Assembly: GCA_900696665.1 (NCBI GenBank) | Contig: CAADGY010000217.1 | Location: 1 to 64,000 of the forward strand | Source of the DNA: an uncultured Acidobacteriota bacterium | GTDB taxonomy: Bacteria > Acidobacteriota > Terriglobia > Bryobacterales > Bryobacteraceae | DNA length: 64,000 nucleotides | Direction: 5' to 3' | Shown: in pieces, positions 35,383 to 44,515 of the stretch | How the letters are laid out: the number at the start of each line of letters is the position of its first letter | Numbering within the stretch: position 1 is the first letter of the stretch | Made by a program: the position numbers and the translations under genes | Notes under the pieces: generated by a model | Database searches by the model: none | What the model was told of the DNA's origin: nothing | The model's input: only the letters and a program-made list of their open reading frames with translations

Positions 35383-36143
35383 GATCGTGCTGTAGACGGA
35401 TGGAGACGGAGTTGAGCTTGTCTCGCCGCTCGAAGCGTCTGGCGCAAGGCCAGGTAAGCCCGGCCCCGCAAGCTCCACAGGGATTCAAACCAGAAAGAAT
35501 TCTGGAAGTAATACATGTCGATGCGCGGCAGCTCGATGGGATCCGAATGTTCGTTGACCATGCCGAGTGCCGTGCCGCAGGCGAAGCGGAAATATCCGGC
35601 GGCGCAATCGCGAACCGCGCGGCTGGTATCTCCGTACGGATAGGCGAACGTTTCCACCGGTGCGCCGGCTCGATCTTCGAGGTCGTGCTTGGAGCGCCGG
35701 ATCTCCTCTTCGGCCCGGGCCAGCGGCAGTTCCGGCAGATGCGGATGTGTCGCCGTGTGCGCCCCCAGCGTAATGCCGCAACTCACCAGTTCCCGCAGTT
35801 GTGTCCAGCTCATCAGTTTCCTTCGCGGAATTCCGCGGAGCGATTGCGACGGCCAGTCGTTCGAGCCTCCGCAGTAATCCGTCACCACGAATACGGTCGC
35901 CGGCAGGCCGTACTCCGTTAAGACGGGCAACGCATCCGTGTAGAAGTTTTCAAAGCCGTCGTCAAATGTGATGGCAACGGCGCCCGGTGTGGTGCGCAGC
36001 GATTCCAGCGGGACCACGGGAATCGCGCTTTGCGCCAGAAACTCCATTTGGGAGCGAAATACCTCCGGCGCAACGGAAATTACACTCCCACTCTTATCGA
36101 GCGAGTGATAGGTCAGAATCATCGCCTTGCCGGAGCCGGTCAT
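35379..36143 (-). CDS. Polysaccharide deacetylase (NodB-type, CE4)
   Basis: 254 residues. AITFDDGFENF carries the Asp-Asp of the NodB metal site, and LGAHTATHPHL the two His ligands; FAYPYGD is the third motif. No signal peptide is apparent, so it may act in the cytoplasm or be missing a sorting signal. It removes N- or O-acetyl groups from a sugar polymer or lipid-linked precursor. It overlaps the GT2 gene upstream (ATGA) and the FAD gene downstream (GTGA). Confidence 0.86.
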   Translation of the reverse strand: MTGSGKAMILTYHSLDKSGSVISVAPEVFRSQMEFLAQSAIPVVPLESLRTTPGAVAITFDDGFENFYTDALPVLTEYGLPATVFVVTDYCGGSNDWPSQSLRGIPRRKLMSWTQLRELVSCGITLGAHTATHPHLPELPLARAEEEIRRSKHDLEDRAGAPVETFAYPYGDTSRAVRDCAAGYFRFACGTALGMVNEHSDPIELPRIDMYYFQNSFWFESLWSLRGRAYLALRQTLRAARQAQLRLHPSTARS

Positions 36144-37576
36144 CGGTTCGAAGATGCGGCCATCCTTTTGCGTTCGGGCGGCGGCTCGCGTTTGAACACG
36201 CGTTGCAGGGTGTGCCGTGCGAGTCCAACCGCGAACGAGATGCCGTTGTAGAAGTGAAACAACAGATGAAACGGGATAGCCGCCAGCGCCAGCAGCCTCC
36301 CGGTTCTGCCCGCCAGGAATACGTAGAACTGCGAGTTCAGGGCAACCACGATGCTGAAGATCACGAAGAACGCGAACACGAACGGATTGTTGGGCAGATA
36401 CGTCAGCACGAACAGGATGACGAACAACAGATAAACTCCGCAGAAGATGCCGGTCATACGGCGCCGGCGCTCGCTGCCGTAAGCATAGCGATGGCGCAGG
36501 AACAAGAGCAGGTAAGCGAGCAGCACCGGTGGAACCAGCCAGTAGCTGCCGGTGAAAAATGCCAGGGCGACAATGACGGCAACCAGAACAATAGTTCCAA
36601 TGACCGCTTTGGGATTCTGCTGCCAGGTGCTTTCAGTCTCGTAGCCGATCAGGAACAGAAAGAAAAGCGCCAGCAGCGGCAGGATGAAAGTGGCGCCCGC
36701 GTAAATGGCGCCTACCGCCGCAACACCGATCAGAAGGTACACCAGAGCGACGCTTACTCTTTGACTCAACTGCAGGTTCAGGTCGTTGGGGAGGTTCTTG
36801 TCGCGCAGGATCAGCTCGGTCCACGGAATGCCGCGGTCCAGGATATCGGTCTTGACCAGGCTGGTGAAGCTCCAGGCCTTCAGATGCTTCACCTGCAGTT
36901 CCGTATCAAGGACGATCTTCTTCTTGTCACGCTTCAGCCGGTATCCCAGCTCGATATCCTCGATAGCCGGACGGCCGTAGGATTCGTCGAACCCGCTGCA
37001 CTCGAGAAACACTTCCCGGCGAATGGCGCCGCAGCCGCTCCAGAACGTGCAGGCTTGTCTCTTGCCGCGCTGGTGCGTGTAGCAATGCATCAGGTTCTTG
37101 TATTGGGAGAGGAAATCCTGGGCCTGCGGCGAGTTGTCGTAGGAGCCGATCAGCGCATCGATGCCGGGGTCTTCTTCAAAGTTCGCGTGGATCCGCCGCA
37201 GCGTACCCGGCTCCACGCACACGTCGGCGTCGATAAAGTACAGGATGCCGCCAGAGGCCTCGCGGGCCCCGATATTCCTGGCGTGAGCCGGACCGCTGCG
37301 CCTGTCCGTCGACAGCACCTTCGCTCCGAACTGACGCGCCACGTCCGCCGAGCTATCGGTGGAACGGTCGTCCACAACAATGCACTCGTAGGGAATGGTA
37401 GATTGTTGCAGGGCTTGGAGGCACTGCCGGAGGTAGGTGGCGGAATTGTAAACGGGAATGATTACGGAGATCAGGGGTGCGGGAGGCGTTCCGGATATCG
37501 ATGAAGGAATCTCTTTGCCACTCATGGGCAGTACCTCTGTGTCTGGTGAAGTTTCGGATGGTTGTCTACTGTTCAC
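36140..37576 (-). CDS. GT2 glycosyltransferase with C-terminal membrane domain
   Basis: 478 residues from a GTG overlapping the GT4 stop (GTGA). GT-A core: SVIIPVYNSATYL, CIVVDDRSTDSSADV, FIDADVCVEPG, and further on FDESYGRPAIEDIELGYRL with the acceptor/base ED motif. About five membrane helices fill the last ~200 residues. This arrangement suggests a processive or membrane-bound transferase at the inner face. An in-frame ATG 17 codons later is an alternative start. Confidence 0.82.
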   Translation of the reverse strand: MNSRQPSETSPDTEVLPMSGKEIPSSISGTPPAPLISVIIPVYNSATYLRQCLQALQQSTIPYECIVVDDRSTDSSADVARQFGAKVLSTDRRSGPAHARNIGAREASGGILYFIDADVCVEPGTLRRIHANFEEDPGIDALIGSYDNSPQAQDFLSQYKNLMHCYTHQRGKRQACTFWSGCGAIRREVFLECSGFDESYGRPAIEDIELGYRLKRDKKKIVLDTELQVKHLKAWSFTSLVKTDILDRGIPWTELILRDKNLPNDLNLQLSQRVSVALVYLLIGVAAVGAIYAGATFILPLLALFFLFLIGYETESTWQQNPKAVIGTIVLVAVIVALAFFTGSYWLVPPVLLAYLLLFLRHRYAYGSERRRRMTGIFCGVYLLFVILFVLTYLPNNPFVFAFFVIFSIVVALNSQFYVFLAGRTGRLLALAAIPFHLLFHFYNGISFAVGLARHTLQRVFKREPPPERKRMAASSNR

Positions 37577-38724
37577 GCGCTCTCATGGAGAGTACGCTGC
37601 CGGGACACATGTGCGCGCGATAGTCCAAGTGCGGCGTAATACTCATCTTCATAGCAACGAACCATGCGTTCCAGGGAATAGCGGGCAATACATCGCTCAC
37701 GATTGCCAGCTCCCAGGGCGGCGCGCGTCTCAAAGTTATGGGCCAACAGCCGCATGGCGTCCGCATAAACGCCAGGATTCTCCGGCGGAACGGCCACCGG
37801 AGCGCCGGGCTCTCCAAGCATTTCCCGGATGTCGCCTACGTCGGTACATAACGCCGGCAAACCACAGGCCATTGCTTCAAGCAACGACATCGGCATCTGC
37901 TCGGAAACCGACGACATCACGAACACATCCAGGGCTCCCAGATATGGTAGAGGGTCTTGTACTTTGCCTGTAAAGATCACCTTTCCCAGTACGCCTAGCT
38001 CCCGTGCCGCATGCTCCAGTTCAGGACGGCAGGGGCCATCGCCAACGAGAACGAGCCTGGCGTCCTCGATATTGGCCAGCGCGAAAGCCCGGATCAGTAA
38101 CCCCAGATTTTTTTCCGGCCGCAGTTGCCCGACGTAGCCGAATAGCAGGCCACCGGTTCCCAATTGTCCGCGCAATTCCGGATTGTGGCCCGGCCGGAAC
38201 CGCTTTGTGTCTACCCCGTTGGGGATCAGGCGGACTTTCTCCGCGGCCAGGCGGTAACGTGTGATCGCGATGTCATACAGTACTTTTGAAGGCACAATGG
38301 TGCAATGCGCCGCCTTGAGGAGGATGCGGCGTGCCAGCACGCGCCGGAATTTCAAAGAGTGGGCCTCATCGATTCCAAATCCATGCTCGTGCTGGATCAC
38401 AGGGCAGAGCCGCCCCACCACGGCGGCCAATACCGCATCCATCGCTCCCCAGTTGTAGCCCACTAACAAATCGGGGTGAATATTCCGAATCGTATTATGC
38501 AGCGCCATTGCATGGGGTCTGCCGGCATCACGTTCGGGCGGCATGATGAAGTGAACGCACGCACCCGGTGCGATTCTACAGGCGGCATCGCTGTTGCGGT
38601 CCATGGGCAGAATGGTGTGACGGAACGCCGGTCCAAGCGAGTTGATGATGTTTGCGACCCGCAACTGTGGCCCACCCAGGCCGAAGGTGGAAAACACGTG
38701 CAGGATGTGAATGGAATCACGCAT
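37573..38724 (-). CDS. GT4 family glycosyltransferase
   Basis: 383 residues. ILHVFSTFGLGGPQLRV is the GT-B acceptor loop; FGYVGQLRPEKNLGLLIRA and SEQMPMSLLEAMACG hold the donor-site Arg/Lys and E-x7-E. It starts 3 bases after the stop of the preceding SDR gene. No membrane segment. It is one of five GT4-type enzymes in the locus; the sugar is unknown. Confidence 0.87.
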   Translation of the reverse strand: MRDSIHILHVFSTFGLGGPQLRVANIINSLGPAFRHTILPMDRNSDAACRIAPGACVHFIMPPERDAGRPHAMALHNTIRNIHPDLLVGYNWGAMDAVLAAVVGRLCPVIQHEHGFGIDEAHSLKFRRVLARRILLKAAHCTIVPSKVLYDIAITRYRLAAEKVRLIPNGVDTKRFRPGHNPELRGQLGTGGLLFGYVGQLRPEKNLGLLIRAFALANIEDARLVLVGDGPCRPELEHAARELGVLGKVIFTGKVQDPLPYLGALDVFVMSSVSEQMPMSLLEAMACGLPALCTDVGDIREMLGEPGAPVAVPPENPGVYADAMRLLAHNFETRAALGAGNRERCIARYSLERMVRCYEDEYYAALGLSRAHVSRQRTLHESA

Positions 38725-38727
38725 GGT

Positions 38728-39741
38728 TCAGGTGCACCGGAGATCGCCCGCAAGAAGCGGTTGAAGATGGGAATCGATCGCTTCGGCCAGAAACGTTGCG
38801 GTCGAAGTTGTGGGTGACCACCCCAGGATCCGCTCCGCGGCAGTCGAATCCAGTTGTGCGCGCAGCGACCGGCTCTTCAAATCCCGAAAGCTGGGCCACG
38901 CATTATCACGCTTTCTGGCAGCACATTTCACGGCCCACTTCAGGATCTCGATCATCTGCATCTTCAAAAGGCTTTGCGGATAGAAACGGAAATTCCGCCG
39001 TGACCGTTTCCGCACCATCTCCATGAACTCCGCGGCGGAAGGACGGATGGGTCCGGCCAGATTAAACGATCGCCCCTCGATCCCCGGCGTCTCCATAGCC
39101 AGCACCAACGCTTCGGCCACATCTTCGACAAGAACAAACGGCAACGGCGTTTTTCCCCGGCCCCAACCGGTGCAGCAGGTGCTGGAGGGCCAGAACCCGA
39201 CGCCGGAATGGTTCAGCATTCCACCCCGGCCGGCGACCAGCGCGGGCCGGACCACCACCAGCGGCAACCCGCTGGCGTGATGCATCTGCTGGAGAACCGA
39301 TTCGGCCAGGATCTTGGCGCGCGAATAGTGACTGCGAGAGCCGGGTTTCGTGTCCGTGCCTGCACTCTCATCCACGGGTTTTGTGCCGCCAAGATACAGC
39401 GCGGCCACCGAGCTTGTATAGATCAGCCTTCGGGCGTTGTAGGCAAGGCAGGCGTTCGCGACGTTGCGCGCGCCCTGGACAAAATCACGCTCAAAGGCCG
39501 CCCAATTATTTCCCCCGCCGGTTGCGAGATGGAATACCACCGAGGTGTCGCGCAGGCATTCGAGCATTGAGGACGCATCGCCGACATCGCCCCGGACATA
39601 CGTTACGCCTTCGGTGCGGTTTCGCTCCGGTCCCGCTCGCCGGCTGACGACTTTTAACCGGTATCCGCGTTTTCGCAAAGCCGCCACTAGGGCGCTTCCG
39701 ATAAAGCCCGTACCGCCCAGAATGGCAATCTCACCCGGCAT
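38728..39741 (-). CDS. NAD(P)-dependent SDR epimerase/dehydratase
   Basis: 337 residues. GGTGFIG near residue 9 binds NAD(P), and YSRAK is the catalytic Tyr/Lys motif. It has SSVAALYLGG in place of the usual Ser/Thr strand. The C-terminal half (residues ~200 on) is like atypical SDR members (3-beta-HSD/NAD-dependent epimerase). It overlaps the Gfo/Idh gene by 11 bases, so both may act on the same sugar nucleotide. Confidence 0.78.
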   Translation of the reverse strand: MPGEIAILGGTGFIGSALVAALRKRGYRLKVVSRRAGPERNRTEGVTYVRGDVGDASSMLECLRDTSVVFHLATGGGNNWAAFERDFVQGARNVANACLAYNARRLIYTSSVAALYLGGTKPVDESAGTDTKPGSRSHYSRAKILAESVLQQMHHASGLPLVVVRPALVAGRGGMLNHSGVGFWPSSTCCTGWGRGKTPLPFVLVEDVAEALVLAMETPGIEGRSFNLAGPIRPSAAEFMEMVRKRSRRNFRFYPQSLLKMQMIEILKWAVKCAARKRDNAWPSFRDLKSRSLRAQLDSTAAERILGWSPTTSTATFLAEAIDSHLQPLLAGDLRCT

Positions 39742-40873
39742 GTGCGATCTCCTTGGAAATATCTGTATAGTTCAATCGTTCACCGCCGGCGCTATGAACA
39801 ATCCGCTCACAGGCTGTAATGACAGCCGAGGCCTGCTCAAGATCGACCGGCAGCGGACTTCCCTCCCGGAGAGCTTCATAAAAGGCCCGGACGCTAGCGC
39901 GAATACCGGCAAAAAACGGGTCATTTGATGCTTTCAGTTTCAGAAACGAGAGGCCGTAATTTACGAAGTTTTCCGCGCCCTGGCGCATTGCTGCCGAGCC
40001 GTTCCGAACGCCGTCGAGCAGATGGTCAACAGGTTCCAGGAAGCGTGTCTGTTCGCTGATTTGGACCCGGTTGGTGCGCAGATCCACAAAGGCCACTGCG
40101 TCCTCGCCGGTCACCTGTAAGGTGGAGACCGGGAAACCCCCGCCGAAGGAGAGCGAGCACTGGGCGGAGCCTCTCTCGCAAACCATCGAAATCTGCCAGG
40201 TATTGTAGAACGGCTGGCCTGTATTCAGAAGCTGGCGCCCGGAGGCAAGAGCCGAAACCGACTCGACGTTTCCCACAAGAAGCTGAATCTGCGACAGGGG
40301 ATGCGGCGCCTGCTCCAGAACAATATTACCCGGACTGCGGAACATCCAATGATCATGCTGGCCCTGGCTGAGCTGACGCAGCGGCAGGTTAATGGCCGCG
40401 GCGACATGCTGGACCCGGCCGAAGCGCCAGGCGCGGATGGCCGTCTTCAACCGTTCCAGAGCCGGGTGATAGCGGGCATTGTGATTCACTCCGGCGCGCC
40501 GCCCCGAACGGGCCGATGTGCGCAGTAAAGCGTCGCATTCCTCCGAACTTGTGGCAAGCGGCTTTTCCAGAAACACATCCACGCCCGCCTCCAGGCATGC
40601 CAGGGCAGCTTCAAAATGCCGATCCGGTGGCAGCAGGATATGAATGACGTCGAGGCTGGATTTCTCCAGCATCTCTTCCAAGGAAGAATAGACCTGCGGG
40701 ATATTCCAGCGCTCGCCGGTGAGGGCGGCTTTACCGGATGCCTGATCGCATACGCTACAGACTTCAACGAACGGCAGCGTTTTCAAAGCCGCGATGTGCA
40801 GGTCGGAGATGAAACCGGCGCCGAGAATTCCTACACGGAATGAACGCGCCGGACTGGCATGCTTTCGCATCAT
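39731..40873 (-). CDS. Gfo/Idh/MocA family oxidoreductase
   Basis: 380 residues. The Rossmann motif GILGAGFISDLH is at the N-terminus, and EKPLA, the conserved Lys-Pro, is near residue 103. The C-terminal domain is the usual beta-sheet substrate lid. Enzymes of this family oxidise or reduce sugar and nucleotide-sugar hydroxyls, for example at C3. The ATG overlaps the GT4 stop (ATGA), and the gene overlaps the next SDR gene by 11 bases. Confidence 0.86.
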   Translation of the reverse strand: MMRKHASPARSFRVGILGAGFISDLHIAALKTLPFVEVCSVCDQASGKAALTGERWNIPQVYSSLEEMLEKSSLDVIHILLPPDRHFEAALACLEAGVDVFLEKPLATSSEECDALLRTSARSGRRAGVNHNARYHPALERLKTAIRAWRFGRVQHVAAAINLPLRQLSQGQHDHWMFRSPGNIVLEQAPHPLSQIQLLVGNVESVSALASGRQLLNTGQPFYNTWQISMVCERGSAQCSLSFGGGFPVSTLQVTGEDAVAFVDLRTNRVQISEQTRFLEPVDHLLDGVRNGSAAMRQGAENFVNYGLSFLKLKASNDPFFAGIRASVRAFYEALREGSPLPVDLEQASAVITACERIVHSAGGERLNYTDISKEIAHAG

Positions 40874-42090
40874 GCGGATATCCTGTGTTCCTGTTGTGTC
40901 TCTTTCCCCAAAACGATTCGTTGCATCTCACCCACCACTTCGGCTGCGACCTGATCCCAGGACCGGCCGTGAGCCCATTCAGCGATCGCCCGGCGGTCCC
41001 ATTCTTTGCCAAGCGCGTTCCGCAAGGCTGCGGCCAGTGCCGCCGGGTCCGCCGGTTCCACTACAATTCCGAATTTTTCGGACACAACCAGGCTTTCCAC
41101 CGCGCCCACGCGGGTAGCGACAGCCGGCGTACCGCAGGCCAGGGCTTCGTGCAGCACATTGGGCCAGCCTTCCCGATGGCTGGCCAGACAGAACACGTCG
41201 GCCGCCGACATCAGCTCCGCCAGCGTTTCCGGTGGCACCGCGCCCATAAACTGGACGGTGTCTTCCAGGCCCAGTTCGTTCGTTAACCGCCGGAGTTCCA
41301 TTTCAAAACTTCGTACGCCGCGGCCTGGGCTGCCGCCCGCGATGACCAGTTGCAATGGAAGGCCCGAATCGGCTAGTTGCCTCACGGCGCGGATAACGTG
41401 GTGATGTCCTTTGAGCTCGATCAGATGTCCGGCGGTAAGCACTACCGGCAAATCGGTTCTGAGATTATGTTTCCGGCGGCATGCGGCGCTATCGCGCGGT
41501 AAAAACATCGATGCATCCACCCCATTGGGGATCGTCCGCGCTCTGGCCGGGTCCACGCCGAGTTCAATGGCGAAAGCCCGTAACTGTTCCGACACGGTAA
41601 TGACACAACCGGCGCGGCGCAGCGCGAAACGCATGGCGGCGCGGCGCAACCGGTAGCGGCCGTGCAATAACTCGGCGCCCCGGAGTGTAACCGTAAAAGG
41701 CACACGGAGCACGCCGGCCAGCAGGCAGCCGGCCACGCCTTCGGGATAGCCGAAGTGGACGTCCAGCAACTGGCACCGTCCGGATTTTTTCAACCGGTAC
41801 AAGGGGCCGAGTAATTGAACGAACAGCAACATCGCCGTCAGCACGCCAGCGCCGGGCACGTACATCCATCGCGGGTGTACCACCTCAAGTAATCCGTCGC
41901 GGCGGCTGGCATGGATGACGGCCTTTGTACCGCCTGGATGCGCCAGCTTGTGGTAATCGAACCACAGTACGGGAGCAAGCACCGTTATCCGCGCCAGCGC
42001 GGCCATTCGCTCAAGCCGTGCTCGAACAAATAATCCCGATGACGTTTCCACCGCGTTGGGAAACACGCAACTGAGACTGACGACGTTCAT
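40870..42090 (-). CDS. GT4 family glycosyltransferase
   Basis: 406 residues from the ATG giving NVVSLSCVFPNAVETSSGLF. LLDVHFGYPEGVAG and VTLRGAELLHG are typical of this EPS-type GT4 subgroup. TAGHLIELKGHHHVIRAV and SHREGWPNVLHEALACG form the donor site. The 44-base gap to the preceding gene holds nothing recognisable. It is coupled to the Gfo/Idh gene by ATGA. Confidence 0.87.
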   Translation of the reverse strand: MNVVSLSCVFPNAVETSSGLFVRARLERMAALARITVLAPVLWFDYHKLAHPGGTKAVIHASRRDGLLEVVHPRWMYVPGAGVLTAMLLFVQLLGPLYRLKKSGRCQLLDVHFGYPEGVAGCLLAGVLRVPFTVTLRGAELLHGRYRLRRAAMRFALRRAGCVITVSEQLRAFAIELGVDPARARTIPNGVDASMFLPRDSAACRRKHNLRTDLPVVLTAGHLIELKGHHHVIRAVRQLADSGLPLQLVIAGGSPGRGVRSFEMELRRLTNELGLEDTVQFMGAVPPETLAELMSAADVFCLASHREGWPNVLHEALACGTPAVATRVGAVESLVVSEKFGIVVEPADPAALAAALRNALGKEWDRRAIAEWAHGRSWDQVAAEVVGEMQRIVLGKETQQEHRISA

Positions 42091-42134
42091 AGGCCGGGGT
42101 GTATCGTCTGCGAGCCGCTCCAGAAGATGAGGAC

Positions 42135-43199
42135 TTACTGCTGCTGGAGTGATAACAGCCTCCACCTGAGCGAGCAGCTCAACCTGTACGCCGTGGAACA
42201 GATCCCATGCCGGTACCACGCGCCCGCGAAGACCGTGTACTGGCTGTTGCCGAACTCCCGTTTGTACTGATTGTCTCCAGCGGCGCAATCGATGCTGGAA
42301 AGGCCGGCGGCGGGCGCCGCCTCAATCAGTTCCTTGATCAACAGGCGCCCGGGTGAATACTTGCTCAGTTCCGGATTGTAGACGGGGAAATAGAGGCTCA
42401 GCACATCCTGATTGCGGATGCCAAAATGCGATGCCACCCAGGTATCTCCCGCATAGAGGGTGGAAAGCGTTCCCTGGCAGCTTGAATGCCTGGACGCGGC
42501 CAGTTCCTCCAGCAGGGCGCGCTTCCAGCGGATGCGCAAACCATCCCGGCCTTTGGTCCGTACGTATTGCAGGCGCTTGTAATGGATAAGATTCTCCATT
42601 TCGGCTGCCCGGTTCGCGGAATCGAACACGAACGAGAGCGGTCCCAACGCCTCCTGGATTCTACGCCGCTGCCGTTCGGTATCGAGCACGAAGTTCTTGT
42701 TCCGTTTCCGGAGATCGCTCCAATAGGAACCGGAATCGGAGGAGGCCAGCGACAGCACCATGCCGGTTTGTTTGCGCTCCCCACCCAGCCCGTAGCCCGC
42801 CTGCCCTTCATGCAGGTTGGAGAACTGGATATGCGTGAGCCCGGCCAGCAGCAGGAGTGCATCCGGATGGATACAAACCTCCGGCGCGGCAATGAAACCA
42901 AAGTGATCGTTCATCAACTCGCCGGCCGGCTCGCCCACCCGTAGCAGTTTGTGCAGGCGCGTGCGGAACTGGAACGGAAGAAAGCCCGCCAGTCCACCGC
43001 GCCGCCGGCGTACGACGAGGGTATAGACGCCACCTCGCACGCTCGCCACGGCTCTCATGAAATGCGGCGACAGAAAGGGGCTGTGCAGGAAACCCGCCGG
43101 GGCGCACAGCTCTTCCCAGTAACTCAACTCATCGGGTTCGAGTTCCAGGGGCGATATCACACGCCCCTCAAAATCGCCGAATTGTCTCCGGCTGCTCAT
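42135..43199 (-). CDS. GNAT-type acyltransferase, CelD/FemAB-like
   Basis: 354 residues. The layout is that of the CelD/BcsL (Acetyltransf_6) group: an N-terminal half with AGFLHSPFLSPHFM and VVRRRRGGLAGFLPFQF, and a C-terminal half with WVASHFGIRNQDVLSLYFPVYNPELSKYSPGRLLIKELI, which is the acyl-CoA/aminoacyl-tRNA-binding fold. Such proteins occur in cellulose and exosortase-type EPS loci and are thought to acylate a sugar precursor. It overlaps the O-ligase gene by ATGA. Confidence 0.8.
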   Translation of the reverse strand: MSSRRQFGDFEGRVISPLELEPDELSYWEELCAPAGFLHSPFLSPHFMRAVASVRGGVYTLVVRRRRGGLAGFLPFQFRTRLHKLLRVGEPAGELMNDHFGFIAAPEVCIHPDALLLLAGLTHIQFSNLHEGQAGYGLGGERKQTGMVLSLASSDSGSYWSDLRKRNKNFVLDTERQRRRIQEALGPLSFVFDSANRAAEMENLIHYKRLQYVRTKGRDGLRIRWKRALLEELAASRHSSCQGTLSTLYAGDTWVASHFGIRNQDVLSLYFPVYNPELSKYSPGRLLIKELIEAAPAAGLSSIDCAAGDNQYKREFGNSQYTVFAGAWYRHGICSTAYRLSCSLRWRLLSLQQQ

Positions 43200-44506
43200 G
43201 TCGGAAGATATGCTCCTGTGTTGGTAATCATTACCTCTTCGCTGGTGGGCTCAGGTTCTTCGTCAGCCTTCCTCAGTTCGTCGATGACGGCAATTTTTGT
43301 AAGCATGAGAATAGCCATCAGGTGATAGGGCAGATCGAAATAAGCAATGGTGGAAGTCGCGCCGCCAACCGCATAGCTTGCCAGGGCAACCTGTGACATG
43401 GCAGCGAGGTCTCCGGCCCAGCTCAGATCTTCCCGCTGGAACGCTACACGCCGGATCCAGGTGCCGGTCCGCCAGGCGCATACACCCAGCAACAAAAACA
43501 GAAACAGCCCGGGGTAGCCGTGCTCGCCCAAAACCTCGAAAAAGATGCTGTGCGGCTCGCGGTAATCATGAGTGTTGCCGATGTACTTCGCAAAGAGCTC
43601 CTGTGTAAAGCTTTTAAATCCGCCCCCAACCAGTGGACGGTCCGCGGCCATGTTGATGGCGAACTGCCATGCCTCCAGGCGCCCCATTGCGGAGCTGTCG
43701 CTTTTATACTCGCTGATGGTGTCCATCCGCTCGAACCATTCCTGCGGCATCAGCGACAGTATCAGGGGAACCGTAACGATCATCGCTCCCGCCAGCAGCC
43801 ATTTGCGCCGGCTCTTAATCAGCAGGAGAAAACCGGTTGTGCAAAGCGCGAGGAATCCACCTCTCGAATAAGAGGCAAGAATGGCAATAGCGGTCAGCCC
43901 CATCCCCACCCCGAGGCCCTGGCGAATGAGCCGGCTTTCGGTATTCAATTGCAGATAACGCATCAACGGCAGCGTCGCAGCCATGAAAATCGCCAGCGCA
44001 TTATTATTTTCGAGCATCGTGCGAGGGGGCCCTTGCACCGTATACTGGGCGCCCGTGAGGATGGCGAAAATTCCTCCTTTGACGCCGTAAAACTCAATGG
44101 AAAGCACGATTACCCAGACCAGCAAGTGAAGGCGCGATCTTGCGGCCATTACCAGCATGCCGAGGAAAATCATCAGCATGGTCTTCATGGTCTGATCCCA
44201 CTTGAACCAGGCCCCTGGCGGGTTCAAGGCGAAAAGAGTGGTGACGTTCATCCATAGAACGAACAGCAGGAAAATGAACGTCTCCCGCGCCCAGGGGAAC
44301 CGCTTGCGCTCGGAAGAAATGAATATGCTTGCAATCGTGACCGCCGCGGCCACGGCGAAGAAAGGGAAGTACGCGGCAAACCCGTAACAGAGGCGGTGCG
44401 GGCTCATGTAACCTAACCAGGCGCACAGGAGCACACCAATCCAGGGCCGCCCGATTGCCGCCAACAGGATTAGCACAAAAACAGAAGTAAAAACCAGATC
44501 GCGCAT
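43196..44506 (-). CDS. O-glycosylation ligase, exosortase-A-associated type (Wzy/WaaL superfamily)
   Basis: 436 residues and about 10-12 membrane helices. The N-terminus RPWIGVLLCAWLGYMSPHRL is diagnostic of the putative O-glycosylation ligases found with exosortase A. The outer-loop block (MGRLEAWQFAINMA, REPHSIFFEVLGEHGYPGL with His) is the Wzy_C active region. It either polymerises repeat units or attaches glycan to exported proteins. It is 9 bases after the deacetylase gene. No exosortase or PEP-CTERM protein lies in the window. Confidence 0.85.
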   Translation of the reverse strand: MRDLVFTSVFVLILLAAIGRPWIGVLLCAWLGYMSPHRLCYGFAAYFPFFAVAAAVTIASIFISSERKRFPWARETFIFLLFVLWMNVTTLFALNPPGAWFKWDQTMKTMLMIFLGMLVMAARSRLHLLVWVIVLSIEFYGVKGGIFAILTGAQYTVQGPPRTMLENNNALAIFMAATLPLMRYLQLNTESRLIRQGLGVGMGLTAIAILASYSRGGFLALCTTGFLLLIKSRRKWLLAGAMIVTVPLILSLMPQEWFERMDTISEYKSDSSAMGRLEAWQFAINMAADRPLVGGGFKSFTQELFAKYIGNTHDYREPHSIFFEVLGEHGYPGLFLFLLLGVCAWRTGTWIRRVAFQREDLSWAGDLAAMSQVALASYAVGGATSTIAYFDLPYHLMAILMLTKIAVIDELRKADEEPEPTSEEVMITNTGAYLPT

Positions 44507-44515
44507 GTTGGGGAA

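Noticed and set aside
35987-37504. 505-codon plus-strand open frame opposite the GT2 gene
   Set aside because: Antisense to a clear GT2 gene and the deacetylase start; no recognisable domain.
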